Positions 1-7,844 of a stretch of DNA of 64,000 nt are shown here, piece after piece. The DNA is from Ancylobacter novellus DSM 506. Lineage in GTDB: Bacteria > Pseudomonadota > Alphaproteobacteria > Rhizobiales > Xanthobacteraceae. The notes under the pieces are model-generated. The model had not been told where the DNA came from and ran no database searches. It saw only the letters and a program-made list of their open reading frames with translations. The DNA is taken from NCBI RefSeq assembly GCF_000092925.1, contig NC_014217.1:4588001-4652000 (forward strand). The letters run 5' to 3'. Within the stretch, counting starts at the first letter, position 1; every line of letters starts with the position of its first letter. A program made the position numbers and the translations under genes.

Positions 1-243
1 GACCGCATCATCGAGCCGCGACAAGGCGTCCGCGATGAACGGGGCAAGCTCCAGGGCGATCGGCGTCGGTTGTATACCGTAGCGCTCACGGACGAACAGC
101 TGGTCCTGCAGCAGGGTGCGCAGCCGCCCGAGTGCATTGGAGAGCGCCGGCTGCGTCATGCCGACCCGCTCTGCCGCACGCGTGACGCTACGCTCCTCCA
201 TAAGGGCGATGAAGATTGGCAGAAGGTTCAGATCGTAGCGCAT
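1..243 (-). CDS. LysR-family transcriptional regulator, N-terminal part (runs off the window)
   Basis: Only the first 81 codons are inside the window. Reading leftward from an ATG at 243, the peptide starts MRYDLNLLPIFIALMEERS and continues with TRAAERVGMTQPALSNALGR, the classic winged helix-turn-helix of LysR regulators (about residues 5-62). The effector-binding domain lies beyond the window. The gene is divergent from the DJ-1/PfpI gene at 357, the usual arrangement for a LysR protein that controls its neighbour, so it probably regulates the 357-1477 genes. That target is inference. Confidence 0.85.
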   Translation of the reverse strand, partial: MRYDLNLLPIFIALMEERSVTRAAERVGMTQPALSNALGRLRTLLQDQLFVRERYGIQPTPIALELAPFIADALSRLDDAV

Positions 244-356
244 CAGATATACTGCCGAAGATATATCTGAAATCAAGGAAATAAAGTTCTGGAATATATC
301 TCCAGGGGCCATGTTGTTCTCGTCCTCAGCGGACATAGCAGACAACGGAGGCTCAA
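244..356. promoter_or_regulatory. Divergent promoter region with AGATAT/ATATCT boxes
   Basis: This 113-bp gap separates the LysR gene from the DJ-1-like gene. It holds a perfect 10-bp palindrome AGATATATCT at 259-268, plus half-sites AGATAT at 245-250 and ATATCT at 296-301. Repeated short dyads between a LysR gene and its divergent target are typical LysR operator material. The function is inferred from context. Confidence 0.4.
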
Positions 357-1157
357 ATGACCAAGGGTACGGTGCTCGTGATCGGCTCCAACGCGACGCG
401 GATCGAGCTGCAGGGCGGCGGCTCCGCCGCGATCGGCCAATATCTCAATGAAACCGTGGTGCCCGCGATGGCCCTGATCGACGCCGGCTACGAGGTCGTG
501 CTCGCCACGCCGAACGGAAGCAAGCCGCATATCGACGAAGCGTCGGACTCCGCGCAGCATTTCGGCGGGGACGAGGACGCCTATGCGCGCGCCAGGAGCT
601 TCTATGCCGACCATCCCTCGATGAACGAGGTGCGCACGCTGCGCTCCGTGATCGATGATGGGCTCGATGGTTATGCCGGCCTGTTCGTGCCCGGCGGCCA
701 CGCTCCGGTCGTCGACCTGATGCAGGATGACGCGCTGGAAATCATCCTTCGCCACTTCCATGAGGCAGCGAAGCCGACCGCGTTGCTCTGCCATGGCCCG
801 GTCGCTATCGTCGCGGCGCTGCCCGCCGCCCGCGAATTCCGTGCGGCACTCGTCGCCGGCGACGAGGCGAAGGCCGTGGACCTGGCAAAGGGGTGGGCAT
901 ACGCCGGCTACCGGATGACGGTTTTTTCGGCCAGCGAAGAGACAGCGGCGGAGAACAACCTTCTCGGCGGCAAGCTGTACTTCGACATGCCCAAGGCCCT
1001 GCGGCTCGCCGGTGGGCAGGTGACGACCAACCCGGTCGATTTCGCACCCAATGTGGTGGTCGATCGCGAACTGATCACCGGTCAGAACCCAGGCTCGGAT
1101 CACCTGCTCGCGACGAGCCTGGTCGAGGCGCTTGATCTCGACCGCGAAGCCGCCTGA
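357..1157 (+). CDS. DJ-1/PfpI (class I glutamine amidotransferase-like) family protein
   Basis: A 266-residue protein with the flavodoxin-like DJ-1/PfpI fold: an N-terminal strand (TVLVIGSN), FVPGGHAP around residues 104-111, and the nucleophile elbow LLCHGP with candidate catalytic Cys145. Known relatives include chaperones, glyoxalase III-like enzymes and stress-response hydrolases. The long insert after the first strand and the acidic central region recall the type 1 glutamine amidotransferase-like subgroup. It lies 71 bp before an ABM monooxygenase gene on the same strand and is divergent from a LysR gene, suggesting an inducible detoxification unit. The exact substrate cannot be read from sequence. 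Confidence 0.8.
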   Translation: MTKGTVLVIGSNATRIELQGGGSAAIGQYLNETVVPAMALIDAGYEVVLATPNGSKPHIDEASDSAQHFGGDEDAYARARSFYADHPSMNEVRTLRSVIDDGLDGYAGLFVPGGHAPVVDLMQDDALEIILRHFHEAAKPTALLCHGPVAIVAALPAAREFRAALVAGDEAKAVDLAKGWAYAGYRMTVFSASEETAAENNLLGGKLYFDMPKALRLAGGQVTTNPVDFAPNVVVDRELITGQNPGSDHLLATSLVEALDLDREAA

Positions 1158-1228
1158 GCACGGGCATGGCCGCCGGCGACGCTCCGTCGGCGGCCCACCG
1201 GGACCGCTCTCTGACAAGGAACATTACC

Positions 1229-1477
1229 ATGTCCAATCGCGTGAAGGTCATAGCCATTCTGGTCGCGAGGCCGAACAAGAGCGAAGAACTCCGAAGCCTG
1301 ATCGACGGCATGGTCGCCTTGAGCCGCAAGGAGCCGGGCAATCTGCGCTACGACCTCTGGCGGGACCCGACCGATCCCGATCGGTTCGTTCTCGATGAGC
1401 TCTATGCCGATACCGACGCAGTCGCCGCGCATCGCGCGACGCCGCATTTTCAGAACTACGCTCCGCCTATCCAGTGA
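1229..1477 (+). CDS. Antibiotic biosynthesis monooxygenase (ABM)-domain protein, putative quinol monooxygenase
   Basis: An 82-residue protein that fits the small ferredoxin-like ABM fold (YgiN type): a first strand VIAILVARP, a helix with a run of polar and charged residues, NLRYDLWRDP, and the closing helix AVAAHRATPHFQ. Family members act as dimers that oxidise quinols or polyketide-like aromatics without a cofactor. The ATG at 1229 follows a purine-rich AAGGAA. Longer upstream readings only extend into non-conserved sequence. It is probably cotranscribed with the DJ-1-like gene. Confidence 0.75.
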   Translation: MSNRVKVIAILVARPNKSEELRSLIDGMVALSRKEPGNLRYDLWRDPTDPDRFVLDELYADTDAVAAHRATPHFQNYAPPIQ

Positions 1478-1795
1478 GCAGATTCTCGCACTCTACGAGA
1501 ATGGCACGGAGCCGCAGCTTCGGTGGGCACCAAATCGACCTCACCCAGGACTGTGAATCTGCAATGACGTCAGTGCGCCAGAAGCCGACCCTCCAGGTGA
1601 GTTTCTGAACGCCGATATGGGGCCGGAAGCGGACTGGCCTGTTCGCTGTCGCTGTGCAGATAGCCGCCGTTCTGCAGCCGACCCCATTGCGGACGTTGGC
1701 CAGCTCTCCTCTCGGGTATGTGGGCGTTGCCCGCTGGCCCGCGCGGCTCGGTTCGAACGCACGTGCGCCGACGCCGTAGGCGTCGGCGCCAGGCT
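1478..1795. other. 318-bp non-coding gap with a perfect 11-bp hairpin
   Basis: No gene is supported here. The one clear structure is a perfect inverted repeat, arms 1765-1775 and 1779-1789 around a 3-nt loop, starting only 7 nt beyond the stop codon of the leftward GST gene. It could act as a transcription-ending or RNA-stabilising hairpin for that gene, but no T-run follows on either strand, so it is not a standard intrinsic terminator. The rest shows nothing recognisable and may be degenerate gene remnant. Confidence 0.45.
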
Positions 1796-2464
1796 TCACA
1801 GTGCGATGCCGGCCGCGTCGAGCGCGCCGTCGATGCGGGCATCGACCTCCTGTTTCGTGGCGGCCCAACTCGGCGCGGTCTTCAGCAGTCGCTGTTGCCA
1901 GGCCACCAGGTTGGGGAATTCATTGAGCGGGATTTTGGTCCGCTCGTTCTGGGAGAAGGGGCCCGCAATGTCGAAGTCGGCCAGCGTCAGCCGATCGCCG
2001 ACGATGAACTGTCGGTCCGCGAGATGGGCGTCCAGCACGGCGGCCGCGGCCCGGATCTTGGCGAACGCCAGCTGAACGATGGCCTCGTCCTGGGGCAGGC
2101 CCATGAAGCGCTTGCCGAGCACTTCATCGAAGGTGAGCGTCGCGAAAATTCGCCACTGCTCGCCCGACCAGAACATCCACTGAAGGATTTCATACCGCTC
2201 GCGCGTCGTGGCGCCGGCTAGGTCGCTTCCCGCCCTTTCAGCGAGATAGAGGTTGATCGCCGAAGACTCGTAGAGAACGAAGTCGCCGTCCACCATCACG
2301 GGCGACAGCCCGTGCGGGTTCAGCTCCAGGAACTCTGGCGTGTGGCTCTCGCCCTTGAAGAGGTCGATGTTCACGCGTTCGATCGCTACGCCCATGGCGG
2401 CGGCCGCTGACGTGACGCGACGCAGGCTTCCCGAACCGGGGTCACCGTAGACCTTGATCGACAT
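1796..2464 (-). CDS. Glutathione S-transferase family protein
   Basis: A 222-residue protein of normal GST length. The N-terminal thioredoxin-like domain (about 1-80) ends with the glutathione-contacting segment LSPVMVDGDFVLYESSAI. The all-helical C-terminal domain carries RLTLADFDIAG around residues 160-170, the conserved N-capping box of GSTs. It probably conjugates or reduces electrophiles in the cytoplasm. It lies 33 nt downstream of the leftward peroxiredoxin-like gene, so the two are likely one operon. The nearest LysR gene (3279, divergent) is a plausible regulator. Confidence 0.85.
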   Translation of the reverse strand: MSIKVYGDPGSGSLRRVTSAAAAMGVAIERVNIDLFKGESHTPEFLELNPHGLSPVMVDGDFVLYESSAINLYLAERAGSDLAGATTRERYEILQWMFWSGEQWRIFATLTFDEVLGKRFMGLPQDEAIVQLAFAKIRAAAAVLDAHLADRQFIVGDRLTLADFDIAGPFSQNERTKIPLNEFPNLVAWQQRLLKTAPSWAATKQEVDARIDGALDAAGIAL

Positions 2465-2497
2465 CTGATTTCACTCGTTGTTTTGGGTGGTTGAATT

Positions 2498-3181
2498 TCA
2501 GGCTTGGGTGCGGGCGCGCAGGCCATTGAGCACCGGCAGTAGTTCGGCCGGATCGGGTCGCTGCGTGTAGTCGGGATTGACCTCGGCATAGGCGATCATG
2601 CCGTCCATCCCGATCACGTAGCGCGCGGGCATCGGCAGCACCCAGGCCGGGTCATCATTGATCTTCGGCAGGTCGTTGCCGAACTGCCGATAGACCTCGA
2701 TCAGGTCGTTCGGCAACGCGAAACGCAGGCCGAATTCGGCGGCGACGGCGGCGCCGGGATCGCTCAGGATCGGGAAACCGAGTTTGGTGTCACGCTGTGA
2801 CTTTCGGCTGTTCGCCAGGGTCTGGGGCGACAGGGCCGCGAGGCTGGCGCCGCGAACTTCGACCTCGGCGCGGACCTCTTCCAGAGCCTGCAGATCGTAG
2901 TTGCAGTAGGGGCACCAGACGCCGCGATAGAAGGTCGCGACAAGCGCTCCGCGCGCCAGCAAGGCGCGCGAGCTGACGCTGTCGCCGTTCGCATCCTGGA
3001 GCATGAATTCCGGCGCCCGATCGCCGGCCCTTAAGGCGTTCTCGGCCTGTCCGCTGTCGATCAGCGCCTGGGTCGCGCGCTGCATCGTCTGCAGTTGGGC
3101 GCGGGTGGGCACGAGCGGAAAACGTCCGTTCTCGAAGTCGTCGCGCATAGCGTCGAGCTTGTCTTGGAGTGTCATGGTCAT
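2498..3181 (-). CDS. Peroxiredoxin-like (AhpC/TSA family) protein
   Basis: A 227-residue protein. Residues about 50-210 form an AhpC/TSA thioredoxin-like domain with FYRGVWCPYCNYDL, giving Cys90 and Cys93 in a CxxC arrangement rather than the single peroxidatic Cys of classic Prx, which is typical of the Prx-like subgroup. The first 45 residues are a helical extension. The start is ATG at 3181 (a second ATG lies at 3175); a longer upstream reading runs through the divergent LysR promoter and is rejected. It likely reduces peroxides and pairs with the downstream GST gene. Confidence 0.8.
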   Translation of the reverse strand: MTMTLQDKLDAMRDDFENGRFPLVPTRAQLQTMQRATQALIDSGQAENALRAGDRAPEFMLQDANGDSVSSRALLARGALVATFYRGVWCPYCNYDLQALEEVRAEVEVRGASLAALSPQTLANSRKSQRDTKLGFPILSDPGAAVAAEFGLRFALPNDLIEVYRQFGNDLPKINDDPAWVLPMPARYVIGMDGMIAYAEVNPDYTQRPDPAELLPVLNGLRARTQA

Positions 3182-3278
3182 TCTCGGATCGCGGCGGAAA
3201 CGCCGTGAGACAGGAATTAGGACCTCCACCAAAGGACGTGTATCCATCCAATTCGAACAGCTTATATCCGGATTCCGA

Positions 3279-4211
3279 ATGAGTGATCGTTGGCAGGAAA
3301 TGACCGTCTTCGTGCGCGTGGCCGAGGGAGGCAGCCTTTCGCGAGCGGCGCGCGAGCTGAACTTGTCGCAGCCCTCGGTATCACGGATCGTCGGTGGGCT
3401 GGAGGCGCGGCTGGGCACGACGCTGCTGCTGCGCACGACCCGCAGCATATCCCTGACTGAAGCCGGCGCCCTGTACCTGGAGCGTGCGAGATATCTGTTG
3501 GCGGAGATGGAAGAGGCTGAGCAGGCGACCCGAGGGGTCGACTCGCTGCACGGCGTCGTCCGCCTCGCCATGCCGGTGCTCTATGGCGCGCGAGCGGTCA
3601 TCCCGGCGCTGGCGCCGTTCCTGTCTCGGCATCCGGACCTTCGGGTCGAAATCATCATGACCGACGCGCGACAAAACCTCGTAGTGGACGGGGTCGACGT
3701 CTCCATACGCCTGGGCGTCGGGCCGCTCGACGACTCCACCTTCGGCGCGCGCAAGCTGGCCCAGGTCGAGCGGCTGGTGGTCGCGGCGCCGGCCTATCTC
3801 TCTTCACGCGGCGAGCCGGCCACTCCCGCTGAACTCGCCGGGCACGATTGCATCATCCAGCAGGGCGTTTTTTTCGGTCGCGAAAGCTGGCGCTTTGCGC
3901 ACGGTCACACCGTCACGTCCGTCGATCTGTCGGCGAAGCTCTGGATCAACTCGGCGCCCGGCGTCCTGGCGGCGGCGGTCGCTGGCCTAGGCGTCGCGCT
4001 GGCGACCCGCGTCATGGCTGGAGAAGAACTGCGCAGCGGCCAGCTTGTACAACTGCTGGGCCACTATCGGCTCGAGCCCGCCGAAGTCTACGCTGTCTTT
4101 CCAGCGGGACCGAAGCCGTCAGCGAAAGTCCGGGCCATCGTGGATCACCTCGGTGCGGCGCTCGAAAGATCCGGCCAAGCATTCTCGCCCGCTCCGCCGC
4201 GCCAAGCGTGA
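3279..4211 (+). CDS. LysR-family transcriptional regulator
   Basis: A 310-residue full-length LysR protein. It starts MSDRWQEMTVFVRVAEGGSL and has the helix-turn-helix at about 20-55 (SRAARELNLSQPSVSRIVGG), a linker helix, and a substrate-binding domain from about residue 90 to 295. It is divergent from the peroxiredoxin-like/GST pair with a 97-bp gap, so it is the natural candidate regulator of that pair. The ATG at 3279 begins the conserved helix; an in-frame extension to 3003 overlaps the neighbouring coding sequence and is rejected. The following 247 bp to the recombinase gene hold no supported gene. Confidence 0.88.
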   Translation: MSDRWQEMTVFVRVAEGGSLSRAARELNLSQPSVSRIVGGLEARLGTTLLLRTTRSISLTEAGALYLERARYLLAEMEEAEQATRGVDSLHGVVRLAMPVLYGARAVIPALAPFLSRHPDLRVEIIMTDARQNLVVDGVDVSIRLGVGPLDDSTFGARKLAQVERLVVAAPAYLSSRGEPATPAELAGHDCIIQQGVFFGRESWRFAHGHTVTSVDLSAKLWINSAPGVLAAAVAGLGVALATRVMAGEELRSGQLVQLLGHYRLEPAEVYAVFPAGPKPSAKVRAIVDHLGAALERSGQAFSPAPPRQA

Positions 4212-4458
4212 TGTCCCGTTTCCACCCCCAGCCGGTCATCGCCGCGGGAGATACCCAAGACCAGCGCAACGGCGCAATCGGGGCCGTATGCGGAATGGCG
4301 GCCTTTGGCGTCAGACCAGTCAAAGCGGCGGTCGTGATTAACCGACGCGGCGTCCTGAAGTGACCACCTGCAGAGGTTCGAGAGGTCCGCTTCCGGCGCA
4401 GCCCGCGTGAGCGATTAACCAGTTTTGGAGTCCTCGACGGCGGAATGCTGGATTCACA

Positions 4459-6153
4459 TTGATACAGGCGGTGCCATCGCGCCGCGTCAACGCGGTCACG
4501 AGCGAGGAGGGACTGGAGCAGGACTTCAACTCGCTGGACGCGCAATACGGTGCCTGCTCGGCCTATGTGGCGAGCCAGGCCAGCGAAGGCTGGGTACTGC
4601 TGAAGGACCGCTACGATGATGGCGGCTTGTCCGGCGGCACGCTGGAGCGTCCCGCGCTCCAGCGCCTGCTGACGGATATCGCAGCGAGCAAGGTCGACAT
4701 CGTCGTCGTCTACAAGGTCGACCGTTTGACCCGTTCGCTGCTCGACTTCGCCAGGCTGGTCGAAGCGCTCGACAAGACCGGCACCTCCTTCGTCTCCATC
4801 ACCCAGTCCTTCAACACCACTACCAGCATGGGGCGGCTGACGCTGAACATGCTGTTGTCCTTTGCGCAGTTCGAGCGCGAGGTCACCGCCGAGCGCATTC
4901 GCGACAAGCTGGCGGCGTCCAAGGCGCGCGGCATGTGGATGGGAGGCACCCCGCCGCTGGGCTATGAACCGAATGGCCGCAGCCTCGCCATCGTCGAGGA
5001 GCATGCCGATCTCGTGAGGTCGATTTTCCAGCTCTATCTCGACCTCGGCACCGTCCGCGCTGTCTGCGACGAGCTGGATCGCCGCGGCATCGCGAAGCCC
5101 CTCCGGCTCTCGAAGGCTGGCAAGGAACATGGGGGACGGCCCTTCGGCCGCGGCGAGCTCTATGCCCTGCTCTCCAACCCGATCTATATCGGCCGTATCC
5201 AGCACAAGGGCGTGCTCCATCAAGGCCTGCATCCGGCAATCATCGATCCGCCGGTCTGGGACGCCGTCCAGCAACAGCTCAAGGACCAGCGCACCGGCGA
5301 GCGCCACATCCGGTCGGCCGCGCATCGCAGCCTGCTAGTCGGCAAGCTGGTCGATGGGGATGGACAGCCGCTTGTTGCCTCCCACGCCAGCAAGGGCGCC
5401 CGGCGCTACCGCTATTATGTCAGCCGCGATCTGCAGCTGGGCGGCAAGGATGCCAAAGCCAACGGACTGCGTATTCCGGCAGCGGAGATCGAGCAGTTAG
5501 TCTGCGCCCGCCTGGCCGAGCGGCTCGATGATCCGGTCGCGCTGATCGAGCAGATCAATCCGGGCCTTTCGCTTCCCGACAGCATCAGCAACATCATCGC
5601 CATCTGCCGCGACACGGTGGCCGTCCTGCGCGGTGCTGATCACCCCGCCATCGCACAGCTGATCGCCAGTGTGGTCGAACGCATCGAAGTCCGACCCGAT
5701 GGCATCACCATCAAGCTCGACCGCAACAACATAGCTGCTTCACTGAACATCAATGCCTCGGCTGAAGATGCTCAGCCGATCGAGATCGCCATAGCGGTCA
5801 AGCTCAAGCGCGCCAGCTTCGCGCTTCGTCTCGTTCTGCCGAACGGCAACGCTGCTCTCCCTCAGACCGACGATCGTCTGCTCAAGGTCATCGCCACGGC
5901 TCGCGAATGGTGGAAGCAGCTCATGGCCGATCCCAAGCTGCGCATCGCCGACCTCGCCGCCGCCAATGCCGTGACCGAATCCTGGGTCACCCGCGTGCTG
6001 CGTCTCGCCTTCCTTGATCCTGCGATCGTCCAGCAGATCATCTCCGGCACCGCGCCTGTCGCTCTCACCTTCGACAGCCTGCGCGCTCCCGATGCCGTTC
6101 CCGCACTCTGGTCCGCCCAGCGCGCGCTGCACCAGATCAGCATCACCCGCTAA
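4459..6153 (+). CDS. Large serine recombinase with missing or degenerate N-terminal catalytic segment
   Basis: A 564-residue reading frame (TTG start). From GLEQDFNSLDAQ onward it matches the large serine resolvase family: VVYKVDRLTRSLLDFARL, SFNTTTSMGRLTLNMLLSFA, FEREVTAERIRDKL, then the recombinase domain (KARGMWMGGTPPLGY to about residue 260) and a long C-terminal region. Family members begin with a strand carrying YxRxS, where Ser is the nucleophile. Here the aligned stretch reads VNAVTSEEG, so Tyr, Arg and Ser appear as Val, Ala and Thr, and no better start exists before an in-frame stop at 4408-4410. The zinc-ribbon cysteines are also absent. It may be inactive or 5'-truncated. It sits next to the tRNA-Ser element, hinting at an older mobile element at the same locus. 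Confidence 0.75.
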   Translation: MIQAVPSRRVNAVTSEEGLEQDFNSLDAQYGACSAYVASQASEGWVLLKDRYDDGGLSGGTLERPALQRLLTDIAASKVDIVVVYKVDRLTRSLLDFARLVEALDKTGTSFVSITQSFNTTTSMGRLTLNMLLSFAQFEREVTAERIRDKLAASKARGMWMGGTPPLGYEPNGRSLAIVEEHADLVRSIFQLYLDLGTVRAVCDELDRRGIAKPLRLSKAGKEHGGRPFGRGELYALLSNPIYIGRIQHKGVLHQGLHPAIIDPPVWDAVQQQLKDQRTGERHIRSAAHRSLLVGKLVDGDGQPLVASHASKGARRYRYYVSRDLQLGGKDAKANGLRIPAAEIEQLVCARLAERLDDPVALIEQINPGLSLPDSISNIIAICRDTVAVLRGADHPAIAQLIASVVERIEVRPDGITIKLDRNNIAASLNINASAEDAQPIEIAIAVKLKRASFALRLVLPNGNAALPQTDDRLLKVIATAREWWKQLMADPKLRIADLAAANAVTESWVTRVLRLAFLDPAIVQQIISGTAPVALTFDSLRAPDAVPALWSAQRALHQISITR

Positions 6154-6326
6154 GTCGCGCGGCGGGAAATTCCGTACTGGAAAATTCGGCCGAGAGAGAA
6201 AGCGCTATTTCCGCGCCCTGAGAGCGCCAATTCCGTACCACAGAGAGAAATGCAACGCCGGGAAACCCGCAGACACGCGGGATTTGCGGGCTCAAGCCAA
6301 GGCGGGGCGGATTGCGGCAGACTGAA

Positions 6327-6352
6327 TGGCGGAGGGAGCGGGATTCGAACCC
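6327..6352. repeat. Distal attachment-site repeat of the element (26 bp)
   Basis: Identical over 26 bp to 23899-23924, the 3' end of the tRNA-Ser(GGA) gene including the CCA and T-arm positions. The match stops at 6353 (T instead of G), and the following bases do not continue a tRNA. This is the duplicated core left by integration. Confidence 0.9.
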
Positions 6353-6403
6353 TACAAAAAATTCTTTAGAATCAACGATGTTAGGCCCAAATGTGCCGCA
6401 TAA

Positions 6404-6424
6404 TGTTGGACGCTATGTTGGACA
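6404..6424. repeat. Putative integrase arm-type site, left end
   Basis: Two direct units TGTTGGACGCTA and TGTTGGACA, 12 bp apart, 51 bp inside the left core. The same pair, with one base changed and in the same orientation, occurs at 23809-23829 near the right end. Such paired short repeats on both sides of the core are the layout of arm-binding sites of lambda-type integrases. Role inferred. Confidence 0.6.
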
Positions 6425-6561
6425 TGGAGGGCTGCAGAAATATTTTACCCCGCCGCCGGTTAGGGCGACGGGGCTGCATCACCTGCTGGGGACCCCGTCC
6501 AACTGGCGATGATCGCCGCCCGCGGAGGAGAACAATACGCGGCGGCAATGGGGTTGGGTGC

Positions 6562-7163
6562 TCACGCGGTGGCGGCCAGCCGCTCCACGTCCTGGTAGAT
6601 CCGCGTCCAAACGTGCACCGGCCAATCGGCTTCGGCGATGTCCACGGCGCTGGCGTCTTCGATGTCGTGAAGCTCGAGCAACGCGATTTTGATCTTGATC
6701 GCCAACTCCGGCAGCGAAGCCGCAGGGCGATCGATGAGACGCCCGAGCACTGCGTTCATGCGCTCCTCGGCGGCGCTGTCGTCCCGGCCGGCAGCCGTCG
6801 CGCCGGTGGCGTCGGAGATTGCCTCCACAATGCTCCACTGCCGCAACCCGGTGGGATGCCGGTGGTGCTTGCGAGCACCTTAATGACGGCCTCGGCGGCA
6901 TTAAGGGCCACAGTGTGCATCGGTTCCCAGCGCGCCTTTAGGGGCAGCCATTCGGCGCGGCGACGCCAGTAGTCGGCCGCGAGGGCGGGAACGGTTCTGT
7001 CGTCCTCCTCGGCGGTGAGCTCCATCGGCGGCTGGTCGACCGGCTGGTCGTAGCTCGGCTGATGCGGCGTGCGGATGGTGCCGGTCTGGCCGGCGCGCAG
7101 GTCGTGCATGTCGCACGCGGCCTCGATGGCGCGGTCGATGTCGGTGCGGGTCTGAAGGTTCAT
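6562..7163 (-). pseudogene. Hypothetical element gene split by a frameshift
   Basis: The ATG at 7163 lies 2 nt after the stop of the 69-residue gene upstream. It opens a frame (MNLQTRTDIDRAIEAACDMH) that reads well as far as AAEAVIKVLASTTG, then runs into low-complexity sequence and stops at 6756. From about 6850 a second frame, offset by one base, continues with protein-like sequence (RQWSIVEAISDATGA to VERLAATA) to a stop at 6562. The simplest reading is one gene of about 200 codons broken by a one-base indel between about 6850 and 6880. A sequencing error or programmed frameshift is also possible. No family recognised. Confidence 0.5.
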
Positions 7164-7165
7164 GA

Positions 7166-7375
7166 TCAGCCCTCCACCCAGTCGGCGCGAACCGCTTCCA
7201 GCGACAGGAACTGCTCGAACATCTTGCTGGCGTTCGCGAGGATGCGCTGGGCGGAATTCTCGTCCGCCGGGAGCATGCCGCAAATCTTGGCAGCGATCTG
7301 GCGCTCGCAAATGATGCGGACCTCGGTCTCGGTGGCGCGATCGACAAGGCGGGGGGTGGGAGTGTGGATGGTCAT
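7166..7375 (-). CDS. Hypothetical protein (69 aa)
   Basis: A small acidic, helix-rich protein (MTIHTPTPRLVDRATETEVR, then KICGMLPADENSAQRI) that I do not recognise. It is the first gene of a leftward pair, its stop 2 nt before the start of the frameshifted gene. A 79-nt nested inverted repeat lies just upstream of its ATG, so its mRNA leader is strongly structured. Confidence 0.55.
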   Translation of the reverse strand: MTIHTPTPRLVDRATETEVRIICERQIAAKICGMLPADENSAQRILANASKMFEQFLSLEAVRADWVEG

Positions 7376-7382
7376 GGTGTTG

Positions 7383-7461
7383 GTCTCTTCGGTATCGGCT
7401 GTTCAAGGCCGCGCCTGGTGACAGACCAGGCAGCCGGGAGTTGAACACCTGCCGAAGAGAC
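7383..7461 (-). promoter_or_regulatory. 79-nt nested perfect inverted repeat (structured leader or operator)
   Basis: Three perfect inverted repeats sit inside one another. The outer stem is GTCTCTTCGG 7383-7392 with CCGAAGAGAC 7452-7461. The middle stem is TGTTCAA 7400-7406 with TTGAACA 7441-7447. The inner stem is GCCTGGT 7413-7419 with ACCAGGC 7425-7431, around loop GACAG. On the minus strand it ends 7 nt before the ATG of the 69-aa gene and would fold in its 5' UTR. No known riboswitch class is recognised. It could also be a DNA structure such as a replication or recombination site. Confidence 0.6.
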
Positions 7462-7844
7462 AGGCCGTTGCGCTTTTAAGGTATTACCCTCTGGACATGG
7501 CGCACCGCTCCCGGCCATACTGATGGCCAGGTTCGGTCGCCCGCCAAGGCGCCGCATGCGTCCAGCCTCCGCCAAGAGGCTTCGCGCTTCAGCTACTCAC
7601 CGTCGCCAAACGGGAGTGGCCATATCTTCGGTCCGGGTGTTCAAGCCCACGGACCACGTTGCTACCGATTCTTGATTTGCGCAAGCGCCGCCCTACGTCG
7701 GGCGGCTGTTTTGCGTTGTGCGCTGCGAAGCAACGGGAGCGCCTGTGCACAAGCCGCATTTTTGCGAACCTACGACCACTCCCTTCTGTTGCTCGGAAGC
7801 GGAACGTCGTTAACTTCAAGAGCCTCTCGATTAAGGAGGCTATT
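7462..7844. other. Non-coding stretch before the left tyrosine recombinase
   Basis: No gene is supported between the structured leader and the recombinase start. It contains a terminator-like hairpin at 7687-7711 and the recombinase ribosome binding site AAGGAGG at 7833-7839. Frame-compatible codons continue upstream of 7845 but do not resemble recombinase sequence. Confidence 0.4.
7687..7714 (+). terminator. Possible intrinsic terminator or attenuator
   Basis: Stem GCCGCCC (7687-7693) with GGGCGGC (7700-7706), a 6-nt loop, then TGTTTT on the plus strand. No plus-strand gene ends just before it, so it could attenuate transcription into the recombinase gene at 7845. Confidence 0.35.

Larger units (their letters stand above)
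6154..6561. other. 408-bp non-coding junction: island edge, attachment repeat and arm sites
   Basis: No gene is supported. From left to right it holds: a short direct repeat AATTCCGTAC at 6168-6177 and 6229-6238; the 26-bp copy of the tRNA-Ser 3' end (6327-6352); the paired 12-bp arm-type repeats (6404-6424); and a 7-bp inverted repeat (GACGGGG 6467-6473 with CCCCGTC 6493-6499) that could end leftward transcription of the element's first gene. Confidence 0.5.

Noticed and set aside
1765..1789. Standard intrinsic terminator after the GST gene
   Set aside because: The hairpin is perfect but no T-run follows on either strand, so it is listed only as a hairpin.
4211..4363. A possible 50-residue protein directly after the LysR gene
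   Set aside because: Starts MSRFHPQPVIAAGD but has no recognisable ribosome binding site or family; equally open on the other strand, so more likely remnant sequence.
6327..6352. A second tRNA gene at the left edge
   Set aside because: Only the last 26 bp of tRNA-Ser are present; the sequence diverges at 6353 and cannot fold as a tRNA.
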